From Symsagittifera roscoffensis (lineage: Eukaryota; Xenacoelomorpha; Acoela; Convolutidae): a stretch of 64,000 nt of DNA. Below the pieces are notes generated by a model, which was not told the origin of the DNA, ran no database searches, and was given only the letters and a program-made list of their open reading frames with translations. How positions within the stretch are numbered: the first letter of the stretch is position 1; each line of letters begins with the position of its first letter. The position numbers and the translations under genes were made by a program. Below, in pieces: positions 41,652-54,230 of this stretch. The DNA lies in contig NC_087070.1 in the NCBI RefSeq assembly GCF_963678635.1, positions 1,666,512 through 1,730,511 on the forward strand, read 5' to 3'.

Positions 41652-43109
41652 ATGTCATTGAAAAACCTAGGAAACAAACAAACAATCGTAATACACAACT
41701 GCGAAATAGACAATCAAAAACACGATCTTGTAATAACCCCACATACACAAATAGTTGAATACATTCATACAAAAAGACAAACACTAAAAAGAACAATTAT
41801 AAGTAAACAAAGACAATTAACACGAAAAAGATTTTCAAAACACAGAAATGCATTCTCCGAACAAGAAGTCTGTAGTCTAGATGCACTATACAAAATAGAA
41901 GACACAAAAAATAATACTTATCCAATCCAGGATCCAGTATATTTTTCCGATTCAGAAACATCTTCACTCTCATCGAAAAAAGGAAAGAACAGAATAAAAA
42001 AGAAACATAAACACAAACCAGTACATTTATACAATTGGAGTCAACCAATTAGACATGTTTATAATTATATATTAACAGTAATCGAACGAAAAATTGAGCA
42101 ACACTCACAGTGATGAAAGTCCAGACGAAGAAACAATTTTCCCCTTTATTATAAATTCACTAAATGATAGAGGACAAACACGATTTTGCAAAAATTTACT
42201 CGTAAATTGGTTTGAAACAGGAATCAGTCCATGTAAAACAGAATTTCCAGATATAAAAATTAAAGGCTCTTTTCCAGTTCGCCCCTTTAATTTTTTCTGA
42301 AATCCATTAGATGAAAGTCTGTTTAAAACATTTTTTATCAAAACGTGTCAGCGTGAACAGGTGAACAAATTTTTACAATATTTCTAACATGCAAATTGCC
42401 GTGTGAACAATTTATGAACAACTTTGTTTTGTAACTTTACGAGGGGGGTGGGAAACTGGAAAAGAGCCAAACTAAAAGACAAATCAAAGAACATTATTTA
42501 AAAGAAATATGTAAGCTAACAAAACAATACGGAATCAGTACACCACGACCATATAATATATATATTATTCAAACAGACGATATTGATTTAGAATTTTCAA
42601 ATGTATTCACAGAGTACAACAAAAGCATACAATATCACAACTCTCAGAGAGCAAATTGGATATTTACCAACCAAGTCTTTGCAATAATATATACTTATTT
42701 ATCTATATTAGAAAAAACAGAAGCTCAAAGCACATCACCAACTCAAACATCAAAACCCACAAAAGGAAGAAATGAAATCGCCGCATTTTCAACATTTTTA
42801 AACACAATTCGTGAAAACTTTACCTATAATGATGTTTCACAAAACACTAAACATTTACAACAAATACTAGCATGGTTTACAATTGATTATTTTACACACA
42901 ACATCGACTTAATTGAACAAGCAAGAAAAAACTTTAGACCCCAAAGTACCAATGACGACACTGTCATTGCAGAACAATCAGATTACGTTTGGGACCCTGA
43001 AGGGTCTCACCCATTGTTTCTAAACATCCCAGTTGACATTTCCAGTCAAGCAATAAATACAATATCTCTTCACCCAGATTATGTAAAAATAATACCATTA
43101 ACAATTTAA
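41652..43109 (+). pseudogene. Gypsy element, N-terminal gag-like ORF, split by a MITE
   Basis: The ATG at 41,652 opens a basic protein (MSLKNLGNKQTIVIHNCEI, KRQTLKRTIISKQRQLTRKR), with a frameshift near 42,100 into FCKNLLVNWFETGISPCKTE. The MITE at 42,265-42,468 interrupts it. Removing the MITE and one 8-bp duplication restores the same frame, which stays open for 210 codons from 42,477 to the TAA at 43,107 (LKEICKLTKQYGISTPRPYN, NPVDISSQ-like end). It lies at the 5' end of the element, so it is gag or a pre-gag ORF. No fold recognised. Confidence 0.5.
42265..42468. mobile_element. MITE, family 1 copy b, inside gypsy gag
   Basis: 204 bp with ends GGCTCTTTTCCAGTTC and GAAACTGGAAAAGAGCC. Flanks AAATTAAA (42,257-42,264) and AAACTAAA (42,469-42,476) differ at one base. 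It inserted at a codon boundary. The interior is close to copy c at 38,350. Confidence 0.9.
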
Positions 43110-43149
43110 ATTATTAGCCTTTCAATTATTAGCCTTTATTATTAGCCTT

Positions 43150-44288
43150 TATTAGCAACACCTTTAAAATATAATACATTTTTACCTGACAAACAAAATA
43201 ACAGCTTAAATTCAACAGTTATACATCATGAAAACCTCAATGGAACTAGAAATCTTACACAACAAGATATTCAAACACCATCACACTTCATAAATGAAGA
43301 AATAGTTCACACAACAGTAACAACTACACAACAAAGTATCTCACCAATACATCCGAATCTTACAACACCAAAAAATACAAATACAACACTACCACAAGTA
43401 ACCCTACAATCAACCGTTAAACCCTCGGTTGCTCCTAAGTATTCACATTTGGATTACCAGACATATAGACCGATGACATAACCGTCACGATCACGAAAAA
43501 CGTTCACAAGAAGTAATTTTGCAGAACATAACTATAATTACACACTTTCATCAAAACCAAAATACCTTCATCGAAAAAATAACAACCACGTATGTTCTAA
43601 CTATTGGAATCTCCCAAATACATCAACCAATTCAGTAAATTTTCAAAACAATTCACACCCTCCACAAGATCACAGTGAAAATTACAAATTTTTCCAACGA
43701 AACAAAAATATACAACAAACACCTTATTACACAGATTATTTATCATCTGATGATGGTGATTATTTTCAACCAGATATTTTTGCACCATATACACAAGAAT
43801 AATGCACACAAAGACCGCGACAACCTCAACCACCCCAAAATATGAAAATTTATCCACAAAATCCAACAGATATACAAAATCACCAACCAATGCATATACC
43901 AAACTCAATTAACACACAATCTTTTCAACCTGTACAATCACAATACCCAATGACTATGCCTTCCTATCAACCAACCCAGATGCAAAATGAAATACCATTA
44001 TCATACTACCTACAAGAACACGAAATAACAAAAAATCAACTAACAAATTTCTCACAATTACCAAATGCCGCAGAATCACTACAAATGACGATGAACCCAT
44101 ATCTCATGGGAAGATCATCAATAACATCCAATAAACCATTAATGGTATTCACAGGAACAGACCCTGAATACTCAGTAGAAGATTACCTAAATGCAGTCAT
44201 AGCAAATTTAATTTTAAACATAGGACCTGAACCAATTAATACACCACTCCATCAAAACTGGATACATAGACGCACCGCGATAACATAA
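43150..44288 (+). pseudogene. Gypsy copy A, gag middle part (Asn/Gln/Thr/Pro-rich) and start of capsid
   Basis: One frame runs from about 43,152 to 44,288 with TAA codons at about 43,480 and 43,801. It is a long disordered N/Q/T/P-rich stretch, then the capsid-like start PLMVFTGTDPEYSVEDYLNA and PLHQNWIHRRTAIT, then TAA at 44,286. This last stop is also in copy B, so it predates the duplication. A 15-bp unit (ATTATTAGCCTTT) is repeated three times at 43,111-43,152 between this ORF and the one before it. Confidence 0.7.
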
Positions 44289-45947
44289 ACAACCCTAGAT
44301 GGCGCAGCCAAAAATGGTTTTCAGTACTACCTATAGATATAAAATCAGATTGGAAAAGATTCAGACAAGAATTTACAAAAATGTTTGGTTCTGAAAGAAA
44401 CAAACAACATCAAAGAGTTTTGTGCAATGAAATTCGCAGATTACCAAATGAAACATTTAAACAATTAGCTAACAAACAATAGTTCGAAAAGCATATTCCC
44501 TCAAGACACATGATTACAAGAATACAAAAATGACAGAAATTTTAATGATGACCTTAACACCACAACTAAGGAAAATAGCAATAAAGAAAAGAGCATCTCA
44601 CCCTTCCTCAATTCGAGAACCACATTTTGATTTTAGAAAACTAGTAGAAAAACTAGAACAAGCAGAAATCACAATGAAACTTGAATAAACGGAAAATATA
44701 AAACTACAGTATGTTAATCGGAGCGAAACAAATAATCCATATATAAATAACATACAACAATCAGATATAGACCTATCTGAAAGAATCACTATGAAAGCAA
44801 CCCAAACTTTAAGGGTAAACCATCTTTCAAAAAATGGTGTAATTATTGCCGACGATACGAACACAGTATTTCCGCATGTAGAGAAAAGCAACAAGACAAT
44901 CAGAATAAACCTCAAAAGCACAAAGAACCAAATAAGTCATTTTATCAATACATGAAAAAAGATCAAAACCTACCGAACAAAATTATACATAGTAATAATA
45001 GCTCTGGAAAACCACTTCCAAGCAACCCAAATTATTCTAGAAACCAATCACCATATAACTCTAATTATAGAGGTAGATCACCCGAACAAAGAAATTCACG
45101 AAATTTCTCACAAAACAGATATAGTCGATCGAATAGTCAAAATAACTATCCACGATCGAATTCAAACACAACAGAATTTGTTTCTAGATCCAGTTCTCAT
45201 TCAAACTCAAGGAATAGACACTATTCTAACAACAGATCACGAAATTCATCATACAATAGAAATAGAAATTATTCAAACTATAGGAATAGAAGTTTTTCAA
45301 AAAATCGAAATCAAAATTATCCAAACAACAGATCACGAAACAATTCATATAACAGATCAAATTATCATAAATCAAATTATAATTATCAGAACAGATCAAG
45401 AATTAATTCACAAAATCGGAACTCAAGTTATAACAATAGATACAGAAATTATTCTCAATCACCTTATCGGAATAATAACCGTTACCCCGATTCTCAACAT
45501 CGATATAGAATTAACACGCCAAAGCATCAAAGACAAATAAATCAAGTACAATCAAACAAAAAAACAACTTCAGACCCCCCAGGCATTGATAATACGGAAA
45601 GTAATGAATTACAATTAAACCACATAAATTGTGAATCAACAGACACTGAAAGTGATACAGATAATACAATAATAGTAAATATGATAACAGTCGAAAATGA
45701 CTATGAACCTATCATATACGAACAGCCCTTTAGTTCACACACATACAAAAATCAATTAGAACTTTTGAATAATTATTATATGGGAACAACTAATAATAAT
45801 TTACAAATTACCCAAGAATTAAACGAAATAAAAACTGTTATTAAACCTAGTAGAAATAACGAAAACAATGCTCAATTAATCATATCTATCAAAACATTCA
45901 AAAACAACAACCACGAGAAAAAATTTGGACAATCCCATTTCTTTTAA
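44289..45947 (+). pseudogene. Gypsy copy A, gag C-terminal half with CCHC zinc knuckle
   Basis: Broken capsid pieces (RVLCNEIRRLPNETFKQLA; MTEILMMTLTPQLRKIAIKK) are followed by a CCHC knuckle at 44,838-44,879 (CNYCRRYEHSISAC, C-x2-C-x4-H-x4-C). A long Asn/Arg/Ser-rich tail follows (RNSRNFSQNRYSRSNSQNN) to 45,540, then an acidic end to TAA at 45,947. The knuckle and RS-type tail indicate RNA packaging. The capsid part has lost about 15 bp and is frameshifted. Confidence 0.8.
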
Positions 45948-46900
45948 AGAGCCCAAAATATAAAGAATTTCAACCACCAGATCTTGAAATTGATTTTTTA
46001 TTAGACTCTGGAGCAGAGTCAAATATCATTAACATCCCTACATGGATTGAAATCAGAACACAACATCCGAATCTAAAACCTCTCGAAACATGTAGTAAAC
46101 TAGCAACAGCAGAAGGATCAACATTAGTTAATTATGGAAAAATCCAATTATCCCTTGTTCCCACAAGAACAAAGGAACAAACCAAATTTCTGAATAAACC
46201 ATTCAAACAAACATTTCATATTACTGATATTAAACACAATATCATTGGAATCCCATTCAATACAAAATATATACCCACAATAAACATATTAAATAGTAAA
46301 CTCCATATAAAAGATAAATATACAAGAGAGAAAAACACAGCCTTAACATTCTTTCAAAGATTAAACAAACAACCACCATTTTTCTCAAAATTCTACCCTA
46401 TTTATCATCAAGAACGAAAACACCTGAAACCGTTATCAGTAACCGTATATAATTTTTCAATAGAACAAGTTCACCAGTATGACAAAAGTCAAAACAGACA
46501 AAAACTTTTCTTGTCAGATTTCGAATTTAGACCCATTCACAAATTTTTCAAAATAACCATCTCATCTATAAAATATGTAAAAAACACAAATTCCGATATT
46601 ATTTCACTACACGTGTACAATAAAACACCAAATAGAATAACATTACCCCTGGGACTCTTAGGATTTTGTTAAACAAATGCTACAACTTCACCTGTGAAAG
46701 AAATAGCATACAGAGTTAATAATATATTACAACTATTAGATATTTGTCAATCAACAATTCTTGATGAAGAATTGTCTATAAATAATATAATAAGCAATGA
46801 AAAAAAATACAGATTATTTCACAAAAACTCCATATTTCAATTCAACACTCAATATAACAAATTCTACAAAAGTACAACAAAAGTTTTTAACAATGTTTAA
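45914..46900 (+). pseudogene. Gypsy copy A, protease and connection to RT
   Basis: In the minus-one frame relative to gag, KIWTIPFLLKSPKYKEFQPP is followed by IDFLLDSGAESNIINIPTW, the retropepsin active site DSG. The frame continues through TFHITDIKHNIIGIPF to LPLGLLGFC and a TAA near 46,670, where copy B has Glu. As an aspartic protease it would cleave the Gag-Pol polyprotein. Unlike copy B it has few frame breaks here. Confidence 0.8.
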
Positions 46901-47660
46901 TTTTCAACATTCACAAATAACACAAAACGAATTTGATAAATTAGCCAAACAACTAATAAAAAACTCATCAGTTTACGCAACATCAAAATTTGACATTGGA
47001 AAAATAAGCTCATCCTTACACCTTCCAATGAAGCCTGGCGCAGTTTTCAAAAAGCAAAGAGCAAGCAAAGTACCAATTCACTTACACGACAAGGTCAAAA
47101 GATTACTAAATATTTTAGAACAAAACGAAATTATATCACCAGTAAATAAGGATGAACAACCAAAAATTAACACATTTATCAACCCTGTTATCATCCTAGC
47201 AAAATCTGAATCACTAAAAATAGTTTTAGTTGCTAGATATGTCAATTCACTAAATGATGAATCAAAATGTAATTGGCCTATAGAAGCAATACAAGTTATT
47301 TTAACAAAGATCAGTGGCAAATTCTTCACAACCGCAGATATGAATAGTGCTTACAATCAAATGCCACTAGATGAACAGTCACGACGATTAACACAATTTG
47401 TAATTGGAAATCAAAAATATGAATTTTATCGATTATTCTATGGAATATCCATAGGACCAGCAGCTTTTTCAGCTTTCATGAGTAATATTTTTAGACCAGT
47501 AATACTCAAGAAAAATGCAATCACATATCTAGATGATGCTTTCATGCAATCACAAACTAAAGACGAAATGTTTAGAGTTTTAGAACAATACCAGAAAATA
47601 CTCCAGAACGAAAATCTGAAAGCAGCCCCAGATAAATCACATTTTTTTAACACGCGTTAA
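46797..47660 (+). CDS. Gypsy copy A, reverse transcriptase
   Basis: An uninterrupted 287-codon stretch covers the RT fingers and palm: SSSLHLPMKPGAVFKKQRAS, then VLVARYVNSLN (usual D replaced by V in the first motif, where copy B keeps VLDARYLN). Next are TTADMNSAYNQMPLDEQSRR, FYRLFYGISIGPAAFSAFMS and the catalytic YLDDAFMQS (YxDD). It ends at a frameshift in a T run near 47,643. Fold and motifs are those of Ty3/gypsy RTs. Confidence 0.85.
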   Translation: MKKNTDYFTKTPYFNSTLNITNSTKVQQKFLTMFNFQHSQITQNEFDKLAKQLIKNSSVYATSKFDIGKISSSLHLPMKPGAVFKKQRASKVPIHLHDKVKRLLNILEQNEIISPVNKDEQPKINTFINPVIILAKSESLKIVLVARYVNSLNDESKCNWPIEAIQVILTKISGKFFTTADMNSAYNQMPLDEQSRRLTQFVIGNQKYEFYRLFYGISIGPAAFSAFMSNIFRPVILKKNAITYLDDAFMQSQTKDEMFRVLEQYQKILQNENLKAAPDKSHFFNTR

Positions 47661-48644
47661 ATTTTTAGGACATAATATCGAACGAAACACTATTACTCCT
47701 TTAAAATCACGCGATGATGCAATTCAAAAACTCCAACCACCAACAAATAAACAGAAAATCCAAGAATTCCTTGGAATTTTGAATTTCTTAAGTAAATATG
47801 TTTATAAAATGCAATTATACGTAAGACCTTTTTATAACATATGCTTATACAACAAAATAGTTTTGAATGGACCACTGAACATCAAACACGATTCGACGAA
47901 ATTAAAAAACTTTTGACAGAACAACTTTCAAACACCATTCCAGATCCAAACCAACCATTCTATGCAATGTGCGATGCTTCAAATTTTGCCACTGGCGCAG
48001 CATTATTACAATCACATAGTGGAACAAACAAAATGAATCTTATATCAGCATATTCCGGATTATTTACACAAGCTGAGATGCAATTCTCCACCCTAATGAG
48101 AGAATGTACCGCTAAAATATACACTCTTACAGAATATGAATTTGTGATGCTTGGATCAAAGCACCCAACAATTTTATTTACAGATCATAAACCAATTATA
48201 TTTCTTTTTACACAAAAATCAAATCCAAATCACAGACTTTATAGATTTCAACTAATTTTAATGATATTCCCAAACTTACATATAGTTTGGACAGCAGGAA
48301 AAAACCTTGCATTACCAGATACATTAAGTAGAAATACACCACCCGAACTACTTAAACGAAAAACTACAGTTGAAATACCAAAAAATATCAAATTCAATCT
48401 CGCGAAAGACGAAACATCACCCAGATTAGAATGCAAATATGCAGTAGGAACCGACATTGATCAATCACAAATAAATAATTTACAACATTTCCCACTGTAC
48501 CTAGATTGCCAAAATAATCACTATGAAGTAGATTTATTGAGTACATCTACGTTTAAACCAATTTCATACTCACATTGGATAAAAATAACACTCAACAAAA
48601 AAAAGCAAAACAGCAATTACATAAAAAAGACCTTTTCCCATTAA
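47661..48644 (+). pseudogene. Gypsy copy A, RT thumb and RNase H
   Basis: FLGHNIERNTITPLKSR and KIQEFLGILNFLSKY form the thumb. A frameshift follows, then 47,841-48,644 holds RNase H: FYAMCDASNFATGAALLQSH (first Asp), LMRECTAKIYTLTEYEF (Glu) and ILFTDHKPIIFLFTQKS (Asp). VWTAGKNLALPDTLSRN follows as in Ty3/gypsy elements. It would remove the RNA template. The last part (to 48,644) is the tether toward integrase. Confidence 0.85.
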
Positions 48645-50308
48645 TTGAAAAAGAGAACTTTACTGTGAAATAAACTTATCAGGACCACAACTAAATGAGT
48701 CAAAAAATACGATGAATCAAGTTTTTAATCTCCATGATCCACTTGACACAATCCCCCCATCAAAACTAGAAATTAACAATTTTTTTTCCCACCGACAGAA
48801 AAAATTACACTTGAACTTTTGAAGCGATACCAAAACCTTGACCCAGTAATTAGACAGCTAAAATCATGGCACAAATACAAAACTAGCAAAAGCTGATACA
48901 ACAATTTTAGGAAACAAAACACTTCTCCGATATTTTCGAAAATTTAACAACACAACAATAAACGAAAATACAGACCTTTTAGAATATCAATTGAATGATT
49001 CTAAAAACCCCTGTCTTCCCTAAAGTATGATACTAATAGCATTCAACATCTCCCATACACAAAATACAAAAGGACACTCAGGATCAGAAAAGACATACTC
49101 GAATTTTACACAAAATTTTTATTTTCCAAACGCCCTATTTTGGGTAAAAGTATTATGCAATGATTGTATAATATGCCAATTAAACAAACCTTATCCAAAT
49201 CAAAAACAAATTGCACAAAACAAGACTTTAAAGAACAAAATTTATATTTCAACCATAGAATTTCATTCGACACAAAAGGACCAATATCACTCTCCTCTGA
49301 AGGGAATTCATACATTTTGGTTATTGTTGATGCATTCACACACTATGTAGCACTCAACCCAGTACCACACTGTAATGCTTAATACGCTTCCACAACACTC
49401 TACGAACATTGGATAGCTAAATTTGGATTACCCGAAATCTTAGTCACAGACAACGGTACGGAATTCATTAACAACGATATCATTACACTATGTCACTTAT
49501 ATAACACTAAACATAAACTACGTACATCTCAGGCACCTTGGACAAATGGATTAGTCGAAGGTATGAACCGTTCATTACAAGAATACCTTAGAGGTATCAT
49601 AAATGGAAATGATACACGATACACAGAATGGTCAGCAGATGTAAAACTATTTCCCTTATCATTTAACTCGCAAATAACGACTACTTTAGGAATGTCGCCA
49701 TATGAAATGGTGTTCAACCAAAAACCAAGAAAACCAATAATGTTCACAGCAAATGTCCACAAAACTGCACAAGGTTATTGCAAACCAAATAAAAATTCAA
49801 TATGTTATAATCTACCATTACACACACATGATGAAGACATTTTCATCACCCATAAATTCTCAAATTAGCCTCTGGTACACATGCCGAATGGATTTTGAAT
49901 AGAGACAAAAAACACAACGAAATCTACCAAAAAGTAACAACGAAATTGTTACAAAGGCAAAACATTATCAATCAAATTAATTCACGTTTTATGCCAGCCA
50001 CAGATTTAAAAATAGGAACTTTTGTTTTAATACCTAATTTCCAAACCCTAAAAAGAATCTCTAAAAAATTACAACCACTTCGAAAAGGACCATATCAAAT
50101 AATTGATAAACCCACTGAAGTAACATATAAACTTACAGAATCAACTAAAAAAGAAATTGTTCAGCATCGTAACAATTTATTACCCTACTACCCGAAAGAA
50201 TACGCTTTACGCGAATTAACCCAATTATATTCTTTCACCGGTTTAAAAATTATTCAAAACATTACACAAATAGAACAAAAAACAAATAATTCTGAAAAAG
50301 AAAATAAA
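48645..50308 (+). pseudogene. Gypsy copy A, integrase (interrupted)
   Basis: 48,645-49,026 is a frame-broken linker. The integrase has the HHCC zinc region (GHSGSEKTYSNF, CNDCIICQLNKPYP), then FDTKGPISL (Asp). VIVDAFTHYVALNPVPHCNA is followed by a TAA at about 49,381. VTDNGTEFINND (Asp) and APWTNGLVEGMNRSLQEYL (Glu) complete the D-D-E set. A frameshift near 49,850 precedes the C-terminal part (LKIGTFVLIPNFQTLKRISK, RNNLLPYYPKEYALRELT). Integrase would insert the element DNA; this copy is inactive. Confidence 0.85.
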
Positions 50309-52456
50309 TCTTGCACCATATACACAAGAATATCGCACACAAAGACCGGGACAACCTCAACCATATCAAAATATGAAAATTTATCCACAAAATCCAACAG
50401 ATATACAAAATCACCAACCAATGCATATACCAAACTCAATTAGCACACAATCTTTTCAACCTGTACAATCACAAAACCCAATGACTATGCATTCCTATCA
50501 ACCAACCCAGATGCAAAATGAAATACCATTATCATACTACCTACAACAACACGAAATAACCAAAAATCAACTAACAAATTTCTCACAATTACCAAATGCC
50601 GCAGAATCACTACAAATGACGATGAACCCATATCTCATGGGAGGATCATCAATAACATCCAATAAACCATTAATGGTATTCACAGGAACAGACCCTGAAT
50701 ACTCAGTAGAAGATTACCTAAATGCAGTCATAGCAAATTTAATTTTAAACATAGGACCTGAACCAATTAATACACCACTCCATCAAAACTGGATACATAG
50801 ACGCACCGCGATAACATAAACAACCCTAGATGGCGCAGCCAAAAATGGTTTTCAGTACTACCTATAGATATAAAATCAGATTGGAAAAGAGTCAGACAAG
50901 AATTTTCAAAAATGTTTGATTCTGAAAGAAACAAACAATATCAAAGAGTTTTGTGCAATGAAATTCGCAGATTACCAAATGAAACAATTAAGCAATTAGC
51001 TGTTAGAATCGAAACAATAGTTCGAAAAGCATATTCCCTCAAGACACATGATTACAAGAATACAAAAATGACAGAAATTTTAATGATGACCTTAACATCA
51101 CAACTAAGGAAAATAGCAATAAAGAAAAGAGCATCTCACCCTTCCTCATTTCGCGAACCACATTTTTATTTTAGAAAACTAGTAGATAAACTAGAACAAG
51201 CAGAAATCACAATGAAACTTGAAGAAACGGAAAATCTAAAACTACAGTATGTTAATCGGAGCGAAACAAATACTCCACATATAAATAACATAGAACAATC
51301 AGATATAGACCTATCTGAAAGAATCACTATGAAAGCAACCCAAATTTTAAGGGTAAACCATCTTCCAAAAAATGGTGTAATTATTGCCGACGATACGGAC
51401 ACAGTATTTCCGCATGTAGACAAAAACAACAAAACAATCAGAATAAAACTCAAAAGCACAAAGAACCAAATAAGTCATTTTATCAATACATGAAAAAAGA
51501 TTTAAAAAAATCAAACAAAAATATACATAGTAATAATAGCTCTGGAAAACCACTTCCAAGCAACCCAAATTAATCTAGAAACCAATCACCATATAACTCT
51601 AATTATAGAGGTAGATCACCCGAACAAAGAGATTCACGAAATTTCTCACAAAACAGATATAGTCGATCGAATAGTCGAAATAACTATCCACGATCGAATT
51701 CAAACACAACAGAATTTGTTTCTAGAGCCAGTTCTCATTCAAACTCAAGGAATAGACACTATTCTAACAACAGATCTCGAAATTCATCATACAATAGAAA
51801 TAGAAATTATTCAAACTATAGGAATAGAAGTTTTTCAAATAATCGAAATCAAAATTATCCAAACAACAAATCACGAAACAATTCATGTAACAGATCAGAT
51901 TATCATAAATCAAATGATAATTATCAGAACAGATCAAGAAATAATTCACGAAATCGGAACTCAAGTTATAACAATAGATACAGAAATTATTCCCAATCAC
52001 CTCATCGGAATAATAACCGTTACGCCGATTCTCAACATCGATATAGAATTAACACGCCAAAGCATCAAAGACAAATAAATCAAGTACAATCAAACAAAAA
52101 AAACAACTTCAGACCCCCCAGGCATTGATAATACGGAAAGTAAAGAATTACAATTAAACCACATAAATTGTGAATCAACAGATACTGAAAGTGATACAGA
52201 TAATACAAAAATATTAAATATGATAACAGTCAAAAATGACTATGAACCTATCATATATGAACATCCCTTCAGTTCACACATATACGAAAATCAATTAGAA
52301 CTTTTGAATAATTATTATATGGGACCAACTAATAATAATTCACAAATTACCCAAGAATTAAACGAAATAAATACTGTTATTAAACCTAGTAAAAATAACG
52401 AAAACAAGGCTCAAATAATCATATCTATCAAAACATTCAAAAAAACAACGACGTGA
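50309..52456 (+). pseudogene. Gypsy copy B, gag
   Basis: It starts inside gag at the tandem junction. 50,373-50,819 repeats the capsid start with the same terminal stop as copy A. 50,912-51,493 is open through the capsid (RVLCNEIRRLPNETIKQLAV, MTLTSQLRKIAIKKRA) and keeps bases copy A has lost. The CCHC knuckle is at 51,376-51,417 (CNYCRRYGHSISAC), in a different frame from the capsid end. The Asn/Arg/Ser-rich tail is split by a TAA near 51,571. The acidic end is at 52,220-52,456. Confidence 0.8.
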
Positions 52457-54230
52457 AAAAATTTGGACAATCCCATTTCTTTTAGAGAGCCCAAAAAGTA
52501 AAGAATTTCAACCACCAGATCTTGAAATTGATTTTTTATTAGACTCTGGAGCAGAGTCAAATATCATTAACATCCCTACATGGAATGAAATCAGAACACA
52601 ACATCCGAATCTAAAACCTCTCGAAAAATCTAGTAAACTAGCAACAGCAGAAGGATCAACATTAGTTAATTATGGAAAAATCCAATTGTCCCTTGTTCCC
52701 ACAAGAACAATGGAACAAAACAAAATTCTGAACAAACCATTCAAACAAACATTTCATATTACTGATATTAAACACAATATCATTGAAATCACATTCAATA
52801 CAAAATATATACCCACAATAAACATTTTAAATAGTAAACTCCATATAAAAGATAAATATACAAGAGAGAAAAACACAGCCTTAACATTCTTTCAAAGATT
52901 AAACAAACAACCACCATTTTTCTCAAAAATCTACCCTATTTATAATCAAGAACGGAAACACTTGAAACCGTTATCAGGAACCGTATATAATTTTTCAATA
53001 AAAAAGTTCACCAGTATGACAAAAGTCAAAACAGACAAAAACTTTTCTTGTCAGATTTCGAATTTAGACCCATTCACAAATTTTTCAAAATAACCATCTC
53101 ATCTATAAAATAAGTAAAAAACACAAATTCCGATATTATTTCACTACACGTGCACAATAAAACACCAAGTAGAATAACGCTACCCCTAGGACTCATAGGA
53201 TATTGTGAAACAAATGCTACAACTTCACCTGTGAAAGAAATAGCATACAGAGTTAATAATATATTACAACTATTAGATATTTGTCAATCAACAATTCTTG
53301 ATGAAGAATTGTCTATAAATAATATAATAAGCAATGAAAAAAAAATACAGATTATTTCACAAAAACTCCATATTTCAATTCAACACTCATTATAACAAAT
53401 TCTACAAAAAAACAACAAAAGTTTTTAACAATGTTTAATTTTCAACATTCACAAATAACACAAAACGAATTTGATAAAATAGCCAAACAACTAATAAAAA
53501 ACTCATCAGTTTACGCAACATCAAAATTTGACGTTGGAAAAATAAGCTCATCCTTACACATTCCATTGAAACCGCAGTTTTGAAACGCAGTTTTCAAAAA
53601 ACAAAGAGCAAACAAAGTACCAATTGAAAAGCAGTTTTCAAAAAACAAAGAGCAAACAAAGTACCAATTCACTTACACGACAAGGTCAATAGATTACTAA
53701 ATATTTTAGAACAATACGAAATTATATCACCAGTAAATAAGGAAGAACAACCAAAAAGTAACACATTTAACAACCCTGTTTTCATCCTAGCAAAAGGTGA
53801 ATCACTAAAAATAGTTTTAGACGCTAGATATCTCAATTCACTAATTGATGAATCAAAAAGTAATTGGCCTATAGAACCAATACAAGTTATTTTAACAAAG
53901 ATCATTCGCAAATTCTTCACAACCGCAGATATGAATAGTGCTTACAACCAAATGCCACTAGATGAACAGTCACGACGATTAACACAATTTGTAATTTGAA
54001 ATCAACAATATGAATTTAATCGATTATTCTATGGAATATCCATAGGACCAGCAGCTTTTTCAGCTTTCATGAGTAAAATTTTTAGACCACTAACACTCAA
54101 GAAAAATGCAATCACATATTTAGATGATGTTTTCATGCAAAACTACAAAATACTCCAGAACGAAAATCTGAAAGCAGCCCCAGATAAATCACATTTTTTA
54201 TAACACGCGTTAAATTTTTAGGACATAATA
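52457..54230 (+). pseudogene. Gypsy copy B, protease and reverse transcriptase (heavily damaged)
   Basis: The protease motif LLDSGAESNIIN is present near 52,540. The RT has VLDARYLNSLIDE, TTADMNSAYNQMPL and YLDDVFMQ, so its catalytic residues are intact. It is broken by a local 50-60-bp tandem duplication at about 53,575-53,665, a stop (TGA) near 53,997 and a deletion of about 50 bp after YLDDVFMQ near 54,140. Confidence 0.85.

Larger units (their letters stand above)
43782..50308 (+). repeat. Tandem unit A of gypsy gag-pol
   Basis: TGCACCATATACACAAGAAT at 43,783 recurs at 50,311. Everything from gag through the end of pol (6.5 kb) is then repeated in the same order with a few percent differences. 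The join at about 50,309 fuses the pol tail (TNNSEKENK) directly to gag in another frame, so the ORF at 49,895-50,443 is a chimera. No LTR lies between the copies. Confidence 0.85.

Noticed and set aside
43597-43908. Minus-strand ORFs with hydrophobic, Val/Phe-rich sequence over gag
   Set aside because: Antisense of an A/C-rich gag sequence; no independent support, and the two copies differ with the parent sequence.
45178-45540. 120-codon Ile/Thr-rich ORF and its copy at 51,716-52,078
   Set aside because: Alternative frame of the Asn/Arg/Ser-rich gag tail; low-complexity codons (AAY, AGA) yield long open frames on all phases.
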